Below, one piece after another: positions 1-6,266 of a stretch of DNA of 9,175 bases. Below the pieces are notes generated by a model. That model worked only from the letters and a program-made list of their open reading frames with translations, searched no databases and was not told where the DNA came from. The DNA comes from Candidatus Woesearchaeota archaeon. Its GTDB lineage: Archaea > Nanobdellota > Nanobdellia > Woesearchaeales > DSVV01. The DNA lies in NCBI GenBank assembly GCA_023267795.1, contig JAHFMP010000030.1:1-9175 (forward strand), in the 5' to 3' direction. The number at the start of each line of letters is the position of its first letter. Positions within the stretch are counted from its first letter, which is position 1. The translations under genes and the position numbers were made by a program.

Positions 1-505
1 GGCATATTCTTCCCACAAAGAAGAATATGATTTTGTTATAAAATTTTTTTTGAAAAACCCAGACGTTTTGCCACATCTAACACGCCTTCTTTGCTTCCTT
101 CAATTTCCAGAAAATTGCCGAGAGGAGTTTCATCAATACAGATGCACGTGAGATGAAAAATATAACTTTCCCTGTATTTTTCTTTTTTTTGCGTTGGCGT
201 ATATCCAAGCTTTTCTAAAATCTCTGCTGTATACTTTCCATTATCAACCATAACTTCAATTTCTTCTCTTATTTTCATTTTTTGATTCATCTTCTGTTTT
301 TTTTGTGAAGGTCCTTTATACGTGAGAATAGAATTATCCCGCAGCCGTAATACCTGGTCAGTTTTTTTTAATTTATTATTGCTATCAAAATACTGATCTT
401 TTTGCAATGCTTTTTTTTTAAACAATTCTGCACGAATCTCCAGAAGTTTATTTTTTATTGCGTCAACATTTTCTATTTTTATTTAACTTCTGTTTCTATT
501 GGCAT
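1..505 (-). pseudogene. cyaB: CYTH-domain protein (class IV adenylate cyclase / thiamine-triphosphatase-like), frameshifted and partial at its 3' end
   Basis: CYTH proteins are triphosphate-binding tunnel enzymes acting on ATP, thiamine triphosphate or similar compounds; the substrate cannot be assigned here. The gene should begin with ATG at 503-505, 8 nt after the upstream stop codon, reading MPIETEVK, which holds the family's ExExK metal/triphosphate motif. A stop follows at once, but a 1-base insertion near 480 would join it to KIENVDAIKNKLLEIRAE and the long central frame. That frame carries QYFD, VLRLR, LTYKGP, REEIEV and the late motif GNFLEIEG typical of the family. It stops at 36, but one more A in the A8 run (T's at 44-51) would continue into FITKSYSSLWEEY, the usual FITKSY-type C-terminus, which leaves the window. 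Without correction the longest frame (36-425) starts at a TTG inside a helix and lacks ExExK. Family identity is secure. Whether this is a real pseudogene or consensus errors in homopolymers is open. Confidence 0.82.
3..29. repeat. Perfect 10-bp inverted repeat
   Basis: CATATTCTTC (3-12) and GAAGAATATG (20-29) are perfect inverse complements around a 7-nt loop. On the minus strand this falls in the restored reading frame of the CYTH gene (SYSSLWEEY), so it may be a chance product of the Ser and Glu codons, or a hairpin near the end of that transcript. Confidence 0.55.
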
Positions 506-513
506 GATTATTT

Positions 514-1434
514 TTATAATCTTTTTTTAATTATTTTATAGCTTATCCAGATTAGCATCACAATGATAATCCAGCCAAAAATATGAGAAAAGAAGACAAA
601 CATGACATCAAAGCTGCTTATAACATTTTTTCCGAGTTCTTTGAGGCCTGTCATTTCATAATATGCAGCAAGCACCTCTTTCTTCTCAGTTACTGTTACT
701 GTTATTGTGGAATAGTCTGTTTTTTCTTTAAGCCTATCTAGCTGTGCTTCAAAGTTGTCAATAAGTGATTGAAGATTACTAAGTCGTTCTTCTATTTTAA
801 TAAGATCCTCTACTGTTTCTGCTTTTTCATATAAAGCAATGAGCCGTTCTCTTTCCTCTTTATAGTTTGTCAGATAGGCAACAATATCATAGTATTCTTT
901 TGTTCTGTCCTCTGTGGTTGCAGAAATATCTTTCAGTTCTGCAATACCTTTGATGTCCTCAACTGCAAGATCAAAATATTCTTGAGGAATTTTAAGGGTT
1001 ATGGTGTATGTACTGTATTCATTATCTCCGTATGTTCTCTTATTCTCATTCTTTTCTGTATAATAGCCGCCATACGATGTTGCAACATTGTCCAGTGCTG
1101 CTTTTGTTGCAACATACTTTTCTTTTTCTGCTTCAAGAGAAATATACGCTGTTTTTTCTATTTTTCTTTCCTCTTCTTCAGAATAACTACTGCTTTCCTT
1201 TGTAAACAATGCCATAGATGCTATAGATGGTTCATATTCATAATCACTGTCATAAGCGTCACCTGAAATATATTCTTCTCGGGTATATGATATTTCTTGA
1301 TCAGCAGAAAACGTTTCATAATTATTCTGGAGAAAGAAAGGAAAAACGAATGAGGTTGCAAAAAAGACAAGAACTCCAACAATAACTGCAATAATCAGTG
1401 TTTTATGTTTGTCATATATTTGTTTGAATTTCAT
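514..1434 (-). CDS. DUF4349-family membrane protein
   Basis: This 306-residue protein has a membrane segment at about 12-35 after a short positive N-terminus, an acidic low-complexity linker (about 40-90), a large extracytoplasmic-type domain, and a second membrane segment at about 274-301 followed by KKRL. The domain matches the DUF4349 pattern: RKIEKTAYISLE (90-101), YGGYY (121-125), TYTITLKIPQEYFD (142-155), a DRTKEYYDIVAYL block (176-188), a helical hairpin with AETVEDLIKIEERLSNLQ (205-222), then YSTITVTV (241-248). In bacteria this family often sits in anti-sigma or lipoprotein-like contexts, but its biochemical role is unknown. The start at 1434 is supported by a TATA box about 35 bp upstream. 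The 8-nt gap to the CYTH gene suggests one transcript. Family call is confident; function is not inferred. Confidence 0.85.
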   Translation of the reverse strand: MKFKQIYDKHKTLIIAVIVGVLVFFATSFVFPFFLQNNYETFSADQEISYTREEYISGDAYDSDYEYEPSIASMALFTKESSSYSEEEERKIEKTAYISLEAEKEKYVATKAALDNVATSYGGYYTEKNENKRTYGDNEYSTYTITLKIPQEYFDLAVEDIKGIAELKDISATTEDRTKEYYDIVAYLTNYKEERERLIALYEKAETVEDLIKIEERLSNLQSLIDNFEAQLDRLKEKTDYSTITVTVTEKKEVLAAYYEMTGLKELGKNVISSFDVMFVFFSHIFGWIIIVMLIWISYKIIKKRL

Positions 1435-1465
1435 TTATAATCAGATTCTCTAAAAAAGAAAGTAC

Positions 1466-1473
1466 TATATAAA
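1466..1473 (-). promoter_or_regulatory. TATA box for the DUF4349-CYTH operon
   Basis: The minus strand reads TTTATATA, a near-consensus archaeal TATA element, with its centre about 35 bp upstream of the ATG at 1434. With the usual spacing of about 25 bp to transcription start, the mRNA would begin near 1444 and have a leader of about 10 nt. It lies between the dph2 fragment's stop and this gene, so the operon appears to have its own promoter. Confidence 0.65.
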
Positions 1474-1489
1474 GTTTTTTGTATTATTT

Positions 1490-1807
1490 TTAAGCTGTAA
1501 AGTAAACGTCAGATGACTCGTATCTTTTATCCATACTGATCCCTTCAAACGTATCATGCTTCCATACAGAATGTCCCCACGCAATCAATAAGTCTACGCC
1601 TAGCTTGTCGATACCAAGCGGCCAGTCACATGCGCCATAACAACTGCCAAGCCAGATCAAAACATTTGCATCTGTTGCAGACTGAAGAGCATCACAAATC
1701 TCCCTTGCTTTTGGCTTCAAGCCATCAGGCAATTGAATGCAAACTATTTTTGCATTTATTTCCTTAATTTTATCAATTGCTTTTTGAAGTTCAAGATCGT
1801 AAATCAT
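1490..1807 (-). CDS. dph2: Dph2-like diphthamide synthase, N-terminal domain only (truncated or split gene)
   Basis: Archaeal Dph2 is a non-canonical radical-SAM enzyme that transfers a 3-amino-3-carboxypropyl group to a histidine of elongation factor 2, the first step of diphthamide synthesis. This protein has the start of the family: YDLELQKAIDKI, IVCIQLPDGLKPKA, ANVLIWLGSCYGACD with the CYGACD cysteine that ligates the Fe-S cluster, and VDLLIAWGHS. It stops after VYFTA, at about 105 residues where a full enzyme has over 300, so the second and third domains and their two cluster cysteines are missing. Only about 55 nt separate its stop from the next ATG, and the missing part is in no frame there. 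The ATG at 1807 is preferred over 1828 because it lies about 28 bp from a TATA box and matches the family start (MIYDLE). It could be half of a split gene or a remnant; it cannot form the normal three-cysteine cluster alone. Confidence 0.85.
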   Translation of the reverse strand: MIYDLELQKAIDKIKEINAKIVCIQLPDGLKPKAREICDALQSATDANVLIWLGSCYGACDWPLGIDKLGVDLLIAWGHSVWKHDTFEGISMDKRYESSDVYFTA

Positions 1808-1830
1808 AAAATAAGAAAAAAGCATCATTA

Positions 1831-1839
1831 TTTATAAAA
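1831..1839 (-). promoter_or_regulatory. TATA box for the dph2 fragment
   Basis: The minus strand reads TTTTATAAA, centred near 1835. Transcription would start near 1809, which favours the ATG at 1805-1807 and an essentially leaderless message over the upstream ATGs at 1825-1828. An intact promoter argues that the fragment is still expressed. Confidence 0.55.
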
Positions 1840-1862
1840 GTTTAGAGCAAAAACGATATATA

Positions 1863-1870
1863 TTTATATC
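1863..1870 (+). promoter_or_regulatory. TATA box for the 1893-3413 operon
   Basis: TTTATATC, centred 26-27 bp upstream of the ATG at 1893, predicts a leaderless transcript. The element sits in a short dyad (GATATA, 4-nt spacer, TATATC at 1855-1870), which could be an operator or just a symmetric A+T-rich promoter. It diverges from the dph2-fragment promoter about 30 bp away. Confidence 0.6.
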
Positions 1871-1892
1871 TAGGAATACCTCAAATTCTCTC

Positions 1893-2474
1893 ATGGCAGG
1901 TATGGAAGGATTTACAAGACTCTCCCAATTCAGCAAGGGACAGATTGAAGAGATGAAAGCTCAATCTCTTGCACAGGTTATTCGGTACAAAGGTGTTTTT
2001 GACATTCATGAACTGTACAAGATTGTTCATGATTGGCTCAGTTCCAGAGGATATCAGGTGCATGAATCCAAATACAAAAGCATTTTAGTACAAACAGGTG
2101 CCAAAGAACGTTCTTTTGACTGGAGTGCACACAGAAAAGTAACAGACTTTGTCATGTATTGGATTTATATTCACTTTCAGTTTCAGGATTTAATAGAGAT
2201 TGATGTTGTAAAAGACAACCAACCCAAAAAACTCCAGCGGGGGCTTATCCTTATACGAATCCAGCATAGTTTAGAATTTGATTTCGCAGAGCGCATGACA
2301 CGAAACAAGTTTCACAATACAATTGCAAATTTTATGACTGGCTGGATATGGAAGAAGAAAGTAGACACCCTATGGGAGGATAAACTACGATTCAAATGCT
2401 ATGAACTTATGAATGTCATCAAAGAAACACTTGATTTCATGACAAAAGGAAACGAGCATTACGATGTCTGGTAA
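1893..2474 (+). CDS. Conserved hypothetical protein, paralogue A of a tandem pair
   Basis: This 193-residue soluble protein matches no family I recognise. A variable 28-residue N-terminus precedes a domain beginning RYKGVFDIHELYKIVHDWLSSRGY (31-54), followed by charged and aromatic segments: W78 to R81, MYWIYIHFQFQDLIEIDVVKD (88-108), a beta-rich stretch LQRGLILIRIQHSLEFDF (114-131) and a helical tail with W152, W161 and KETLDF. The next gene's product aligns over its whole length (YxG-x-x-D-x-x-E-x-Y, the W near 49, an RK/KK-x-x-x-D/N-Y/F block, V-V-KDN), at roughly one-fifth identity by eye. It starts at ATG 1893, matched by a TATA box 26-27 bp upstream, and is first in a three-gene operon. 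The layout resembles small conserved proteins of DPANN archaea, which is recollection rather than a search result. No catalytic motif or membrane segment is seen. Confidence 0.8.
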   Translation: MAGMEGFTRLSQFSKGQIEEMKAQSLAQVIRYKGVFDIHELYKIVHDWLSSRGYQVHESKYKSILVQTGAKERSFDWSAHRKVTDFVMYWIYIHFQFQDLIEIDVVKDNQPKKLQRGLILIRIQHSLEFDFAERMTRNKFHNTIANFMTGWIWKKKVDTLWEDKLRFKCYELMNVIKETLDFMTKGNEHYDVW

Positions 2475-2503
2475 CAAAATCGTGAAGAAGAGGGATTTTA
2501 TCT

Positions 2504-3007
2504 ATGGTTGAACGAAGAATTGTTGTGGATACTCTAAGGTTGAATTATCAGGGTATTATGGATGTGAATGAATTTTATAGGGTTATGGATAAATGGTTCA
2601 GGGAAAAAGGCTTTGACAAATATGAAAAAAGAAATTTTGAACAGGTACTGAAAGAAGGAAGACAGATTGAGATTGAGATTGAGCCGTGGAAAAAAATCAA
2701 TGATTATGCAAAAGAAGTCATGAGAATTATATTTTTATTTACCAATGTCAAAGATGTCGTAGTTATGAAAGACAATCACAGAGTGAACATGCAGCAAGGA
2801 AAAGTTGCTATTACATTTATGGGATATTTGGAAACAGACTGGGAAAGCAAATGGGAAGGAAAGCCAATTACTTTTTTCATGCGGGCAATATTTGACCAGT
2901 ATATCTACAAAATTAACACAGACAAATTCTACTCTCTTGTAGCAGAAGATACAATGCATCTCTACAATATCCTCAAAGCACATTTGAACATGCAACGGTA
3001 TTATTGA
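2504..3007 (+). CDS. Conserved hypothetical protein, paralogue B of a tandem pair
   Basis: This 167-residue soluble protein is related to the product of the gene just upstream. The shared core starts at LNYQGIMDVNEFYRVMDKWFREKG (13-36), then EIEIEPWKKINDYAKEV (56-72), a hydrophobic strand-like stretch IIFLFTNVKDVVVMKDN (75-91), QQGKVAITFMGYLETDW (97-113), and a C-terminal helix ending LNMQRYY. It differs from paralogue A in lacking the long N-terminus and the tryptophan-rich tail. The ATG at 2504 follows a purine-rich GAAGAGGGA (2486-2494) by 9 nt, which may serve as a ribosome-binding site for this internal operon gene. The gap to the upstream stop is 29 nt, and one base separates this stop from the next ATG. 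Function unknown. Confidence 0.8.
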   Translation: MVERRIVVDTLRLNYQGIMDVNEFYRVMDKWFREKGFDKYEKRNFEQVLKEGRQIEIEIEPWKKINDYAKEVMRIIFLFTNVKDVVVMKDNHRVNMQQGKVAITFMGYLETDWESKWEGKPITFFMRAIFDQYIYKINTDKFYSLVAEDTMHLYNILKAHLNMQRYY

Positions 3008-3008
3008 A

Positions 3009-3413
3009 ATGGCATTCAACATTCTTGCACTTCAGAATTTGGGTATACAAACTGCTTCTCTTTTCCTTGGAATTCTTGGTGGTTTTTTTATCAGCTGGCT
3101 CAGCCAAGAAGAACTGAATCAATACAAAAAGCATGTGCGATTTCTAGCACCTCGACAACACAAGTATTTCAATATTTTTTTTTTGTTTGCTCCACTGTTG
3201 CTGGTTCTCGCAACGCAAACAAAAGAGATATTTTTTGTTGCTCTTGTTTTGTTTTTTATAGTAACATTACTCACCACAATGATGATTCTTTCTAATTTTG
3301 TGAAAAACAAAAAACTCGTTTGGAAGAATGAGATTACGAAAGAACTGCTGGCAGTCTTCTGGAAATTTTTAGGCATTACTGTTGTAATTTATAGTGTTCT
3401 TTTTTTCTGGTGA
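3009..3413 (+). CDS. Four-helix integral membrane protein of unknown function
   Basis: This 134-residue protein has four hydrophobic segments at about 12-31, 54-69, 73-96 and 112-133. The loops after segment 1 (KKHVR, 40-44) and after segment 3 (KNKKLVWK, 99-106) are positive, so by the positive-inside rule both would face the cytoplasm and both termini the outside. The first loop has SQEELNQYKKHVRFL, which may be an amphipathic helix along the membrane. No transporter or enzyme motif is visible. The start lies one base after the stop of paralogue B, implying translational coupling and a shared role with the two soluble proteins. The gene converges with the coiled-coil gene, with a 9-base gap between stops. 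Confidence 0.78.
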   Translation: MAFNILALQNLGIQTASLFLGILGGFFISWLSQEELNQYKKHVRFLAPRQHKYFNIFFLFAPLLLVLATQTKEIFFVALVLFFIVTLLTTMMILSNFVKNKKLVWKNEITKELLAVFWKFLGITVVIYSVLFFW

Positions 3414-3422
3414 ATAAAATTG

Positions 3423-4706
3423 CTATTGTAGTTGAATTTCTATCTCTCTTTTAGTACAACTGCAAATGTCTTTTTCAAGCTGTTCTTTTGCTGCAGTAAT
3501 CTCCATTTTTGTTATTTCTTCTTCTTTCTCCTGCTTTTTTTTCTGGAGTGCATCTGCCTTTTCATTATAAATCTGTAACATATACTCAGCTTCTTTGTAG
3601 TGTTGAGATGCAACATCTCCTTTGAGTGCCTTTTCCTGTAGTTTTTTTTCTTCCTGAAGTTTGTGCAAGTATTCCTTGAAATTCTCAAAAAAGGCAATAG
3701 TAAGATTATTCAACTCAAGCAATGTCCTGTCTTTTTTGTCATCTTTGATATCCAGCGTATTTTGCTCAAGAAGCTTTTTCATTTGATCAAGAACTGAAAT
3801 AATTTTGAACTCTTCATCTTTCTCCAATGCTGCAACAGGTTTTTCAATATAGCCAAGAATCAACTCCTCTTTTTCAGGAACTTCTTTTCCATACTTCTTC
3901 AATGCTTTCTCAAGAACAGCAAAAGAATGAATTAGTTGATTTTGATAATCTTGTATTTTTTTCTCATGCTCTTTTGCCTGCTCTTTCATGCGAAGATATT
4001 GCTGATAGCTATCAGAAGCAAATACTTTTTCTTTTTTTTCTTTTGCCTGTTTCTTATTCTCATGCATTATATTTAGTTCTTCTTCTGCATCTTTTTTTTC
4101 TTTTTCAAGAATTTTGCTGCGCCGGATCTTTTCTTGCAGTTCCTGAATCTGTTCCTGAATACTTTCTACTGCTTCTACACTTTGTTTTTTTATGAGTGCA
4201 TCAAGGTCCTTCATTTGGCCGTCTATTTCTTTAACAGTCTTTGCAACTGCGTAGCTTTCATTTGCAAAAAAATACTGCAGCACCGCATACGGCTTCAGCG
4301 TTGCATCATGATATGTCTTCAGCTCTTTTTGAATTGTTTCAACAAGATGTTTTATGTCTTTGTATGTCAGTTGTTCTTTATCACTAAGTAAGGCAATGGC
4401 AGTTACAAATTGCGATGTTCTTTTGATATATGATGCCCTGTTCCCTTTCATTAATTCAAGCTCCCTTGCACTTATGTTTTTGTTTCGTAGTTCTGCATGT
4501 TCTAATTTGCTCATGTTTGCTTTTGCTGCAAAAATAATATCTTCTATTTTTTCAAGAACAGGCTTTGCATATTCATTAATACTTTTTGCATGGTGGTTTG
4601 TATTTTTGTTCAGCCAGTCGTTGAGCTCTGCAAAATGGATTGTTTGTTTTGGGAGAGTAATTTCAACATCCTTCTTCTGAAATAATTTTTTGATAAATTC
4701 GAGCAT
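3423..4706 (-). CDS. Large lysine/glutamate-rich coiled-coil protein
   Basis: This 427-residue cytoplasmic protein has no signal peptide or membrane segment and no family I recognise. An N-terminal segment (1-150) looks like a compact helical domain (ITLPKQTIHFAELNDWL, then helices with RASYIKRTSQF). Two long coiled-coil regions follow at about 160-270 (IQEQIQELQEKIRR, EKEKKDAEEELN) and 345-420 (KLQEEKKLQEKALK, KKKQEKEEEITKME), separated by a helical linker with FAVLEKALKKYGKEVPEKEELILGYIEKPVAAL. The C-terminus (REIEIQLQ) looks like a short strand. No Walker A or B motif is present, so it is not an SMC/Rad50 ATPase, though it could be a structural or scaffold partner. The ATG at 4706 lies about 28 bp from a TATA box on the minus strand. 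Its lysine codons produce the long T-runs seen on the plus strand. Confidence 0.75.
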   Translation of the reverse strand: MLEFIKKLFQKKDVEITLPKQTIHFAELNDWLNKNTNHHAKSINEYAKPVLEKIEDIIFAAKANMSKLEHAELRNKNISARELELMKGNRASYIKRTSQFVTAIALLSDKEQLTYKDIKHLVETIQKELKTYHDATLKPYAVLQYFFANESYAVAKTVKEIDGQMKDLDALIKKQSVEAVESIQEQIQELQEKIRRSKILEKEKKDAEEELNIMHENKKQAKEKKEKVFASDSYQQYLRMKEQAKEHEKKIQDYQNQLIHSFAVLEKALKKYGKEVPEKEELILGYIEKPVAALEKDEEFKIISVLDQMKKLLEQNTLDIKDDKKDRTLLELNNLTIAFFENFKEYLHKLQEEKKLQEKALKGDVASQHYKEAEYMLQIYNEKADALQKKKQEKEEEITKMEITAAKEQLEKDICSCTKREIEIQLQ

Positions 4707-4730
4707 TATTCCAGTGAACAGTGGTTTGTT

Positions 4731-4738
4731 TTTATATA
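4731..4738 (-). promoter_or_regulatory. TATA box for the coiled-coil gene
   Basis: The minus strand reads TATATAAA, centred about 28 bp from the ATG at 4706, so the message should be leaderless or nearly so. It diverges from the hisS promoter, whose TATA box is about 29 bp away. Confidence 0.6.
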
Positions 4739-4759
4739 TTTCGGAAATTTACAGTAACA

Positions 4760-4767
4760 TATATAAA
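4760..4767 (+). promoter_or_regulatory. Probable main TATA box for hisS
   Basis: TATATAAA is the best TATA match upstream of hisS. It predicts a start site near 4790 and a leader of about 60 nt, unlike the leaderless neighbours. A weaker element, TTTAAAAT at 4822-4829, lies about 25 bp from the ATG and could instead drive a leaderless message. The sequence alone does not decide between them. Confidence 0.5.
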
Positions 4768-4778
4768 GAGAATTAATA

Positions 4779-4823
4779 GCAAAGTTCTCTTAGTGAATTT
4801 TGCTCTTTATGCAAAATTCTCTT
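4779..4823 (+). repeat. 13-bp direct repeat upstream of hisS
   Basis: GCAAAGTTCTCTT at 4779-4791 recurs as GCAAAATTCTCTT at 4811-4823, with 12 of 13 bases identical and copies 32 bp apart, about three helical turns. The first copy covers the predicted start site; the second reaches the weaker TATA-like element. Paired sites at helical spacing are typical of operators, but this is inferred. An AAGAGAA at 4766-4772 is the inverse complement of the TTCTCTT half of both copies. Confidence 0.6.
4795..4819 (+). promoter_or_regulatory. Perfect inverted repeat in the hisS leader (hairpin or operator)
   Basis: GAATTTTGC (4795-4803) and GCAAAATTC (4811-4819) are perfect 9-bp inverse complements around a 7-nt loop, TCTTTAT. 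If transcription begins near 4790, the mRNA leader would carry this stem-loop, ending 30 nt before the ATG. If the downstream TATA-like element is used, it would be a palindromic site just upstream of that promoter. The right arm overlaps the second copy of the direct repeat. Confidence 0.6.
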
Positions 4824-4849
4824 TAAAATAGAATGCCATATTCAACTCT

Positions 4850-6193
4850 ATGACAAAAACAGAACTCATGAATGCAAAAGGAACACGGGATTTTGCTCCT
4901 GAAGAAAAAATTTTGCGAGACAAAATTGAAAAAACAATCATCTCTGTGTTTGAAACGTATGGATTTCCTCCATTAGAAACACCTGTTCTTGAAAGATTTG
5001 AACTCCTCTCCAGCAAATATGCAGGTGGTGCTGAAATTCTCAAAGAAACATTCAGGCTGTATGATCAGGGAAAACGAGAGCTTGGCTTGCGCTATGATTT
5101 AACAGTTCCTTTCTGCAGATATATTGGAATGAATCCAGCCATAAAAATTCCATTTAAGCGCTATCAAACAGGAACTGTGTACAGAGATGGTCCTGTTTCA
5201 TCAGACAGGCTTCGCGTTTTTACACAGTGCGATGCAGATGTTGTTGGCACAAAAAGCATGACAGCTGATGCAGAATGTATCATGATTGCTGAAACAGTGT
5301 TCAAAAAACTTAAAATCAAAGCACGACTTGAAGTCAATAATAGAAAGTTTCTTGATGGACTGCTTGAAGATATTGGTGTTCCACAAAAAAAATGGATTGA
5401 TGCAATTCTGATTATTGACAAAATAAAAAAAGCAGGGGAAAATAAGGCAGAAGAAGAATTAGAAAAGCTTGGACTCAGCAAACAGCAAGTGAAACAGCTA
5501 TTTTTGCTTTTCAAAGAAGCAAAAGGAACCAATGAACAAATGATTAAAGTATTCAAAAAAAAATTAAAAAGCAAAATTGCATTGGAAGGTTTGCGTGAAC
5601 TTGAAGAACTCTTTGCAGCTATTCCTGATGCTGACAAAAAAAATGTGTTGTTTATGCCAACACTTGCGCGAGGCCTGGCATACTATACAGGCACAGTCTA
5701 TGAAGCAGTTGCGCTTGAAGAAGCAATCACCTCTTCTCTTGCTGCAGGAGGCAGATATGACAAGATAATTCAACAATTTCTTGGCTCAGCACAAGAATAT
5801 CCTGCCGTCGGAATCAGCTTTGGCCTCGACAGATTGTCAATTATTTTAGAACAAAGAAAAAAAGAAAAGCAGAAGACAATTACTGAAGTTTTTGTTATCC
5901 CTGTTATTCCTGTTAACGCAGAAAAATTAATTGCAGTTCTTCTAAATAAATTACGTGATGCAGGCATTAAAACAGAAACAGATCTCATGAAAAGAGGAAT
6001 ATCAAAAAATCTTCAGTATGCAAATTCCTTGGGAATTCCATTTGTACTTTTTGTAGGTGAAGAAGAAGTAAAAATAAAAAAATACAAGCTCAAGGAAATG
6101 AAAACAGGAAAAGAAACAATGCTTTCTATTGATGAATGCATCAGAATTTTGAAAAACCAAACGATTAATGAGGATTTTCAAAATTCTCTATAA
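4850..6193 (+). CDS. hisS: Histidyl-tRNA synthetase
   Basis: HisRS is a class II aminoacyl-tRNA synthetase that charges tRNA-His using ATP. The 447 residues show the full family layout. Motif 1 region is KGTRDFAP (10-17). YDLTVPFCRY (82-91) is the substrate-pocket segment. Motif 2 is RYQTGTVYRDGP with DRLRVFTQCDADVVG (104-133). The histidine-A signature LARGLAYYTGTVYE spans 272-285 with the catalytic arginine at 274. Motif 3 region is AGGRYDKII (299-307) and AVGISFGLDRL (319-329). The C-terminal anticodon-binding domain covers about 345-435 (VFVIPVIPVN, KNLQYANSLGIPFVLFVGEEE). In motif 2 the common GRxREF reads DRLRVF, with Asp119 for Gly and Val123 for Glu, which may be lineage variation. 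A second ATG at 4868 (MNAKGTRDF) is possible. The upstream repeats suggest regulation. Confidence 0.97.
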   Translation: MTKTELMNAKGTRDFAPEEKILRDKIEKTIISVFETYGFPPLETPVLERFELLSSKYAGGAEILKETFRLYDQGKRELGLRYDLTVPFCRYIGMNPAIKIPFKRYQTGTVYRDGPVSSDRLRVFTQCDADVVGTKSMTADAECIMIAETVFKKLKIKARLEVNNRKFLDGLLEDIGVPQKKWIDAILIIDKIKKAGENKAEEELEKLGLSKQQVKQLFLLFKEAKGTNEQMIKVFKKKLKSKIALEGLRELEELFAAIPDADKKNVLFMPTLARGLAYYTGTVYEAVALEEAITSSLAAGGRYDKIIQQFLGSAQEYPAVGISFGLDRLSIILEQRKKEKQKTITEVFVIPVIPVNAEKLIAVLLNKLRDAGIKTETDLMKRGISKNLQYANSLGIPFVLFVGEEEVKIKKYKLKEMKTGKETMLSIDECIRILKNQTINEDFQNSL

Positions 6194-6213
6194 TAATTTA
6201 AGTTTTATAATGG

Positions 6214-6227
6214 TTAAATATATATTT
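6214..6227 (+). promoter_or_regulatory. TATA-like region upstream of the CBS gene
   Basis: TTAAATATATATTT lies in the 73-bp gap after hisS and would place transcription near 6245. A second A+T stretch, TTATAATA near 6238-6245, would start it near 6267 at the first candidate start codon. The gene may also be read through from hisS. Weak evidence. Confidence 0.35.
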
Positions 6228-6266
6228 CTGTCTGACCTTATAATAATAAGATAAAAAGAAAAATGT

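Noticed and set aside
36..425. A complete 129-residue CYTH gene
   Set aside because: Its first codon is a TTG inside a helix, it lacks the ExExK motif that lies just upstream in another frame, and family-like sequence continues past its stop. It is better read as the middle of a frameshifted gene.
982..1266. Plus-strand hydrophobic, Cys-rich frame opposite the DUF4349 gene
   Set aside because: It is the antisense shadow of the conserved DUF4349 domain.
3500..4200. T-rich runs on the plus strand as archaeal terminators for the 1893-3413 operon
   Set aside because: The runs come from Lys codons of the opposite gene. They may end transcription, but no run can be singled out.
3827..4680. Plus-strand frames opposite the coiled-coil gene rich in Phe, Leu, Cys and Ser
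   Set aside because: They are antisense shadows of a Lys/Glu-rich coding strand and lack promoters or family features.
3423..4706. SMC/Rad50-type ATPase
   Set aside because: There are long coiled coils but no Walker A, Walker B or signature motif, so only a coiled-coil protein can be claimed.
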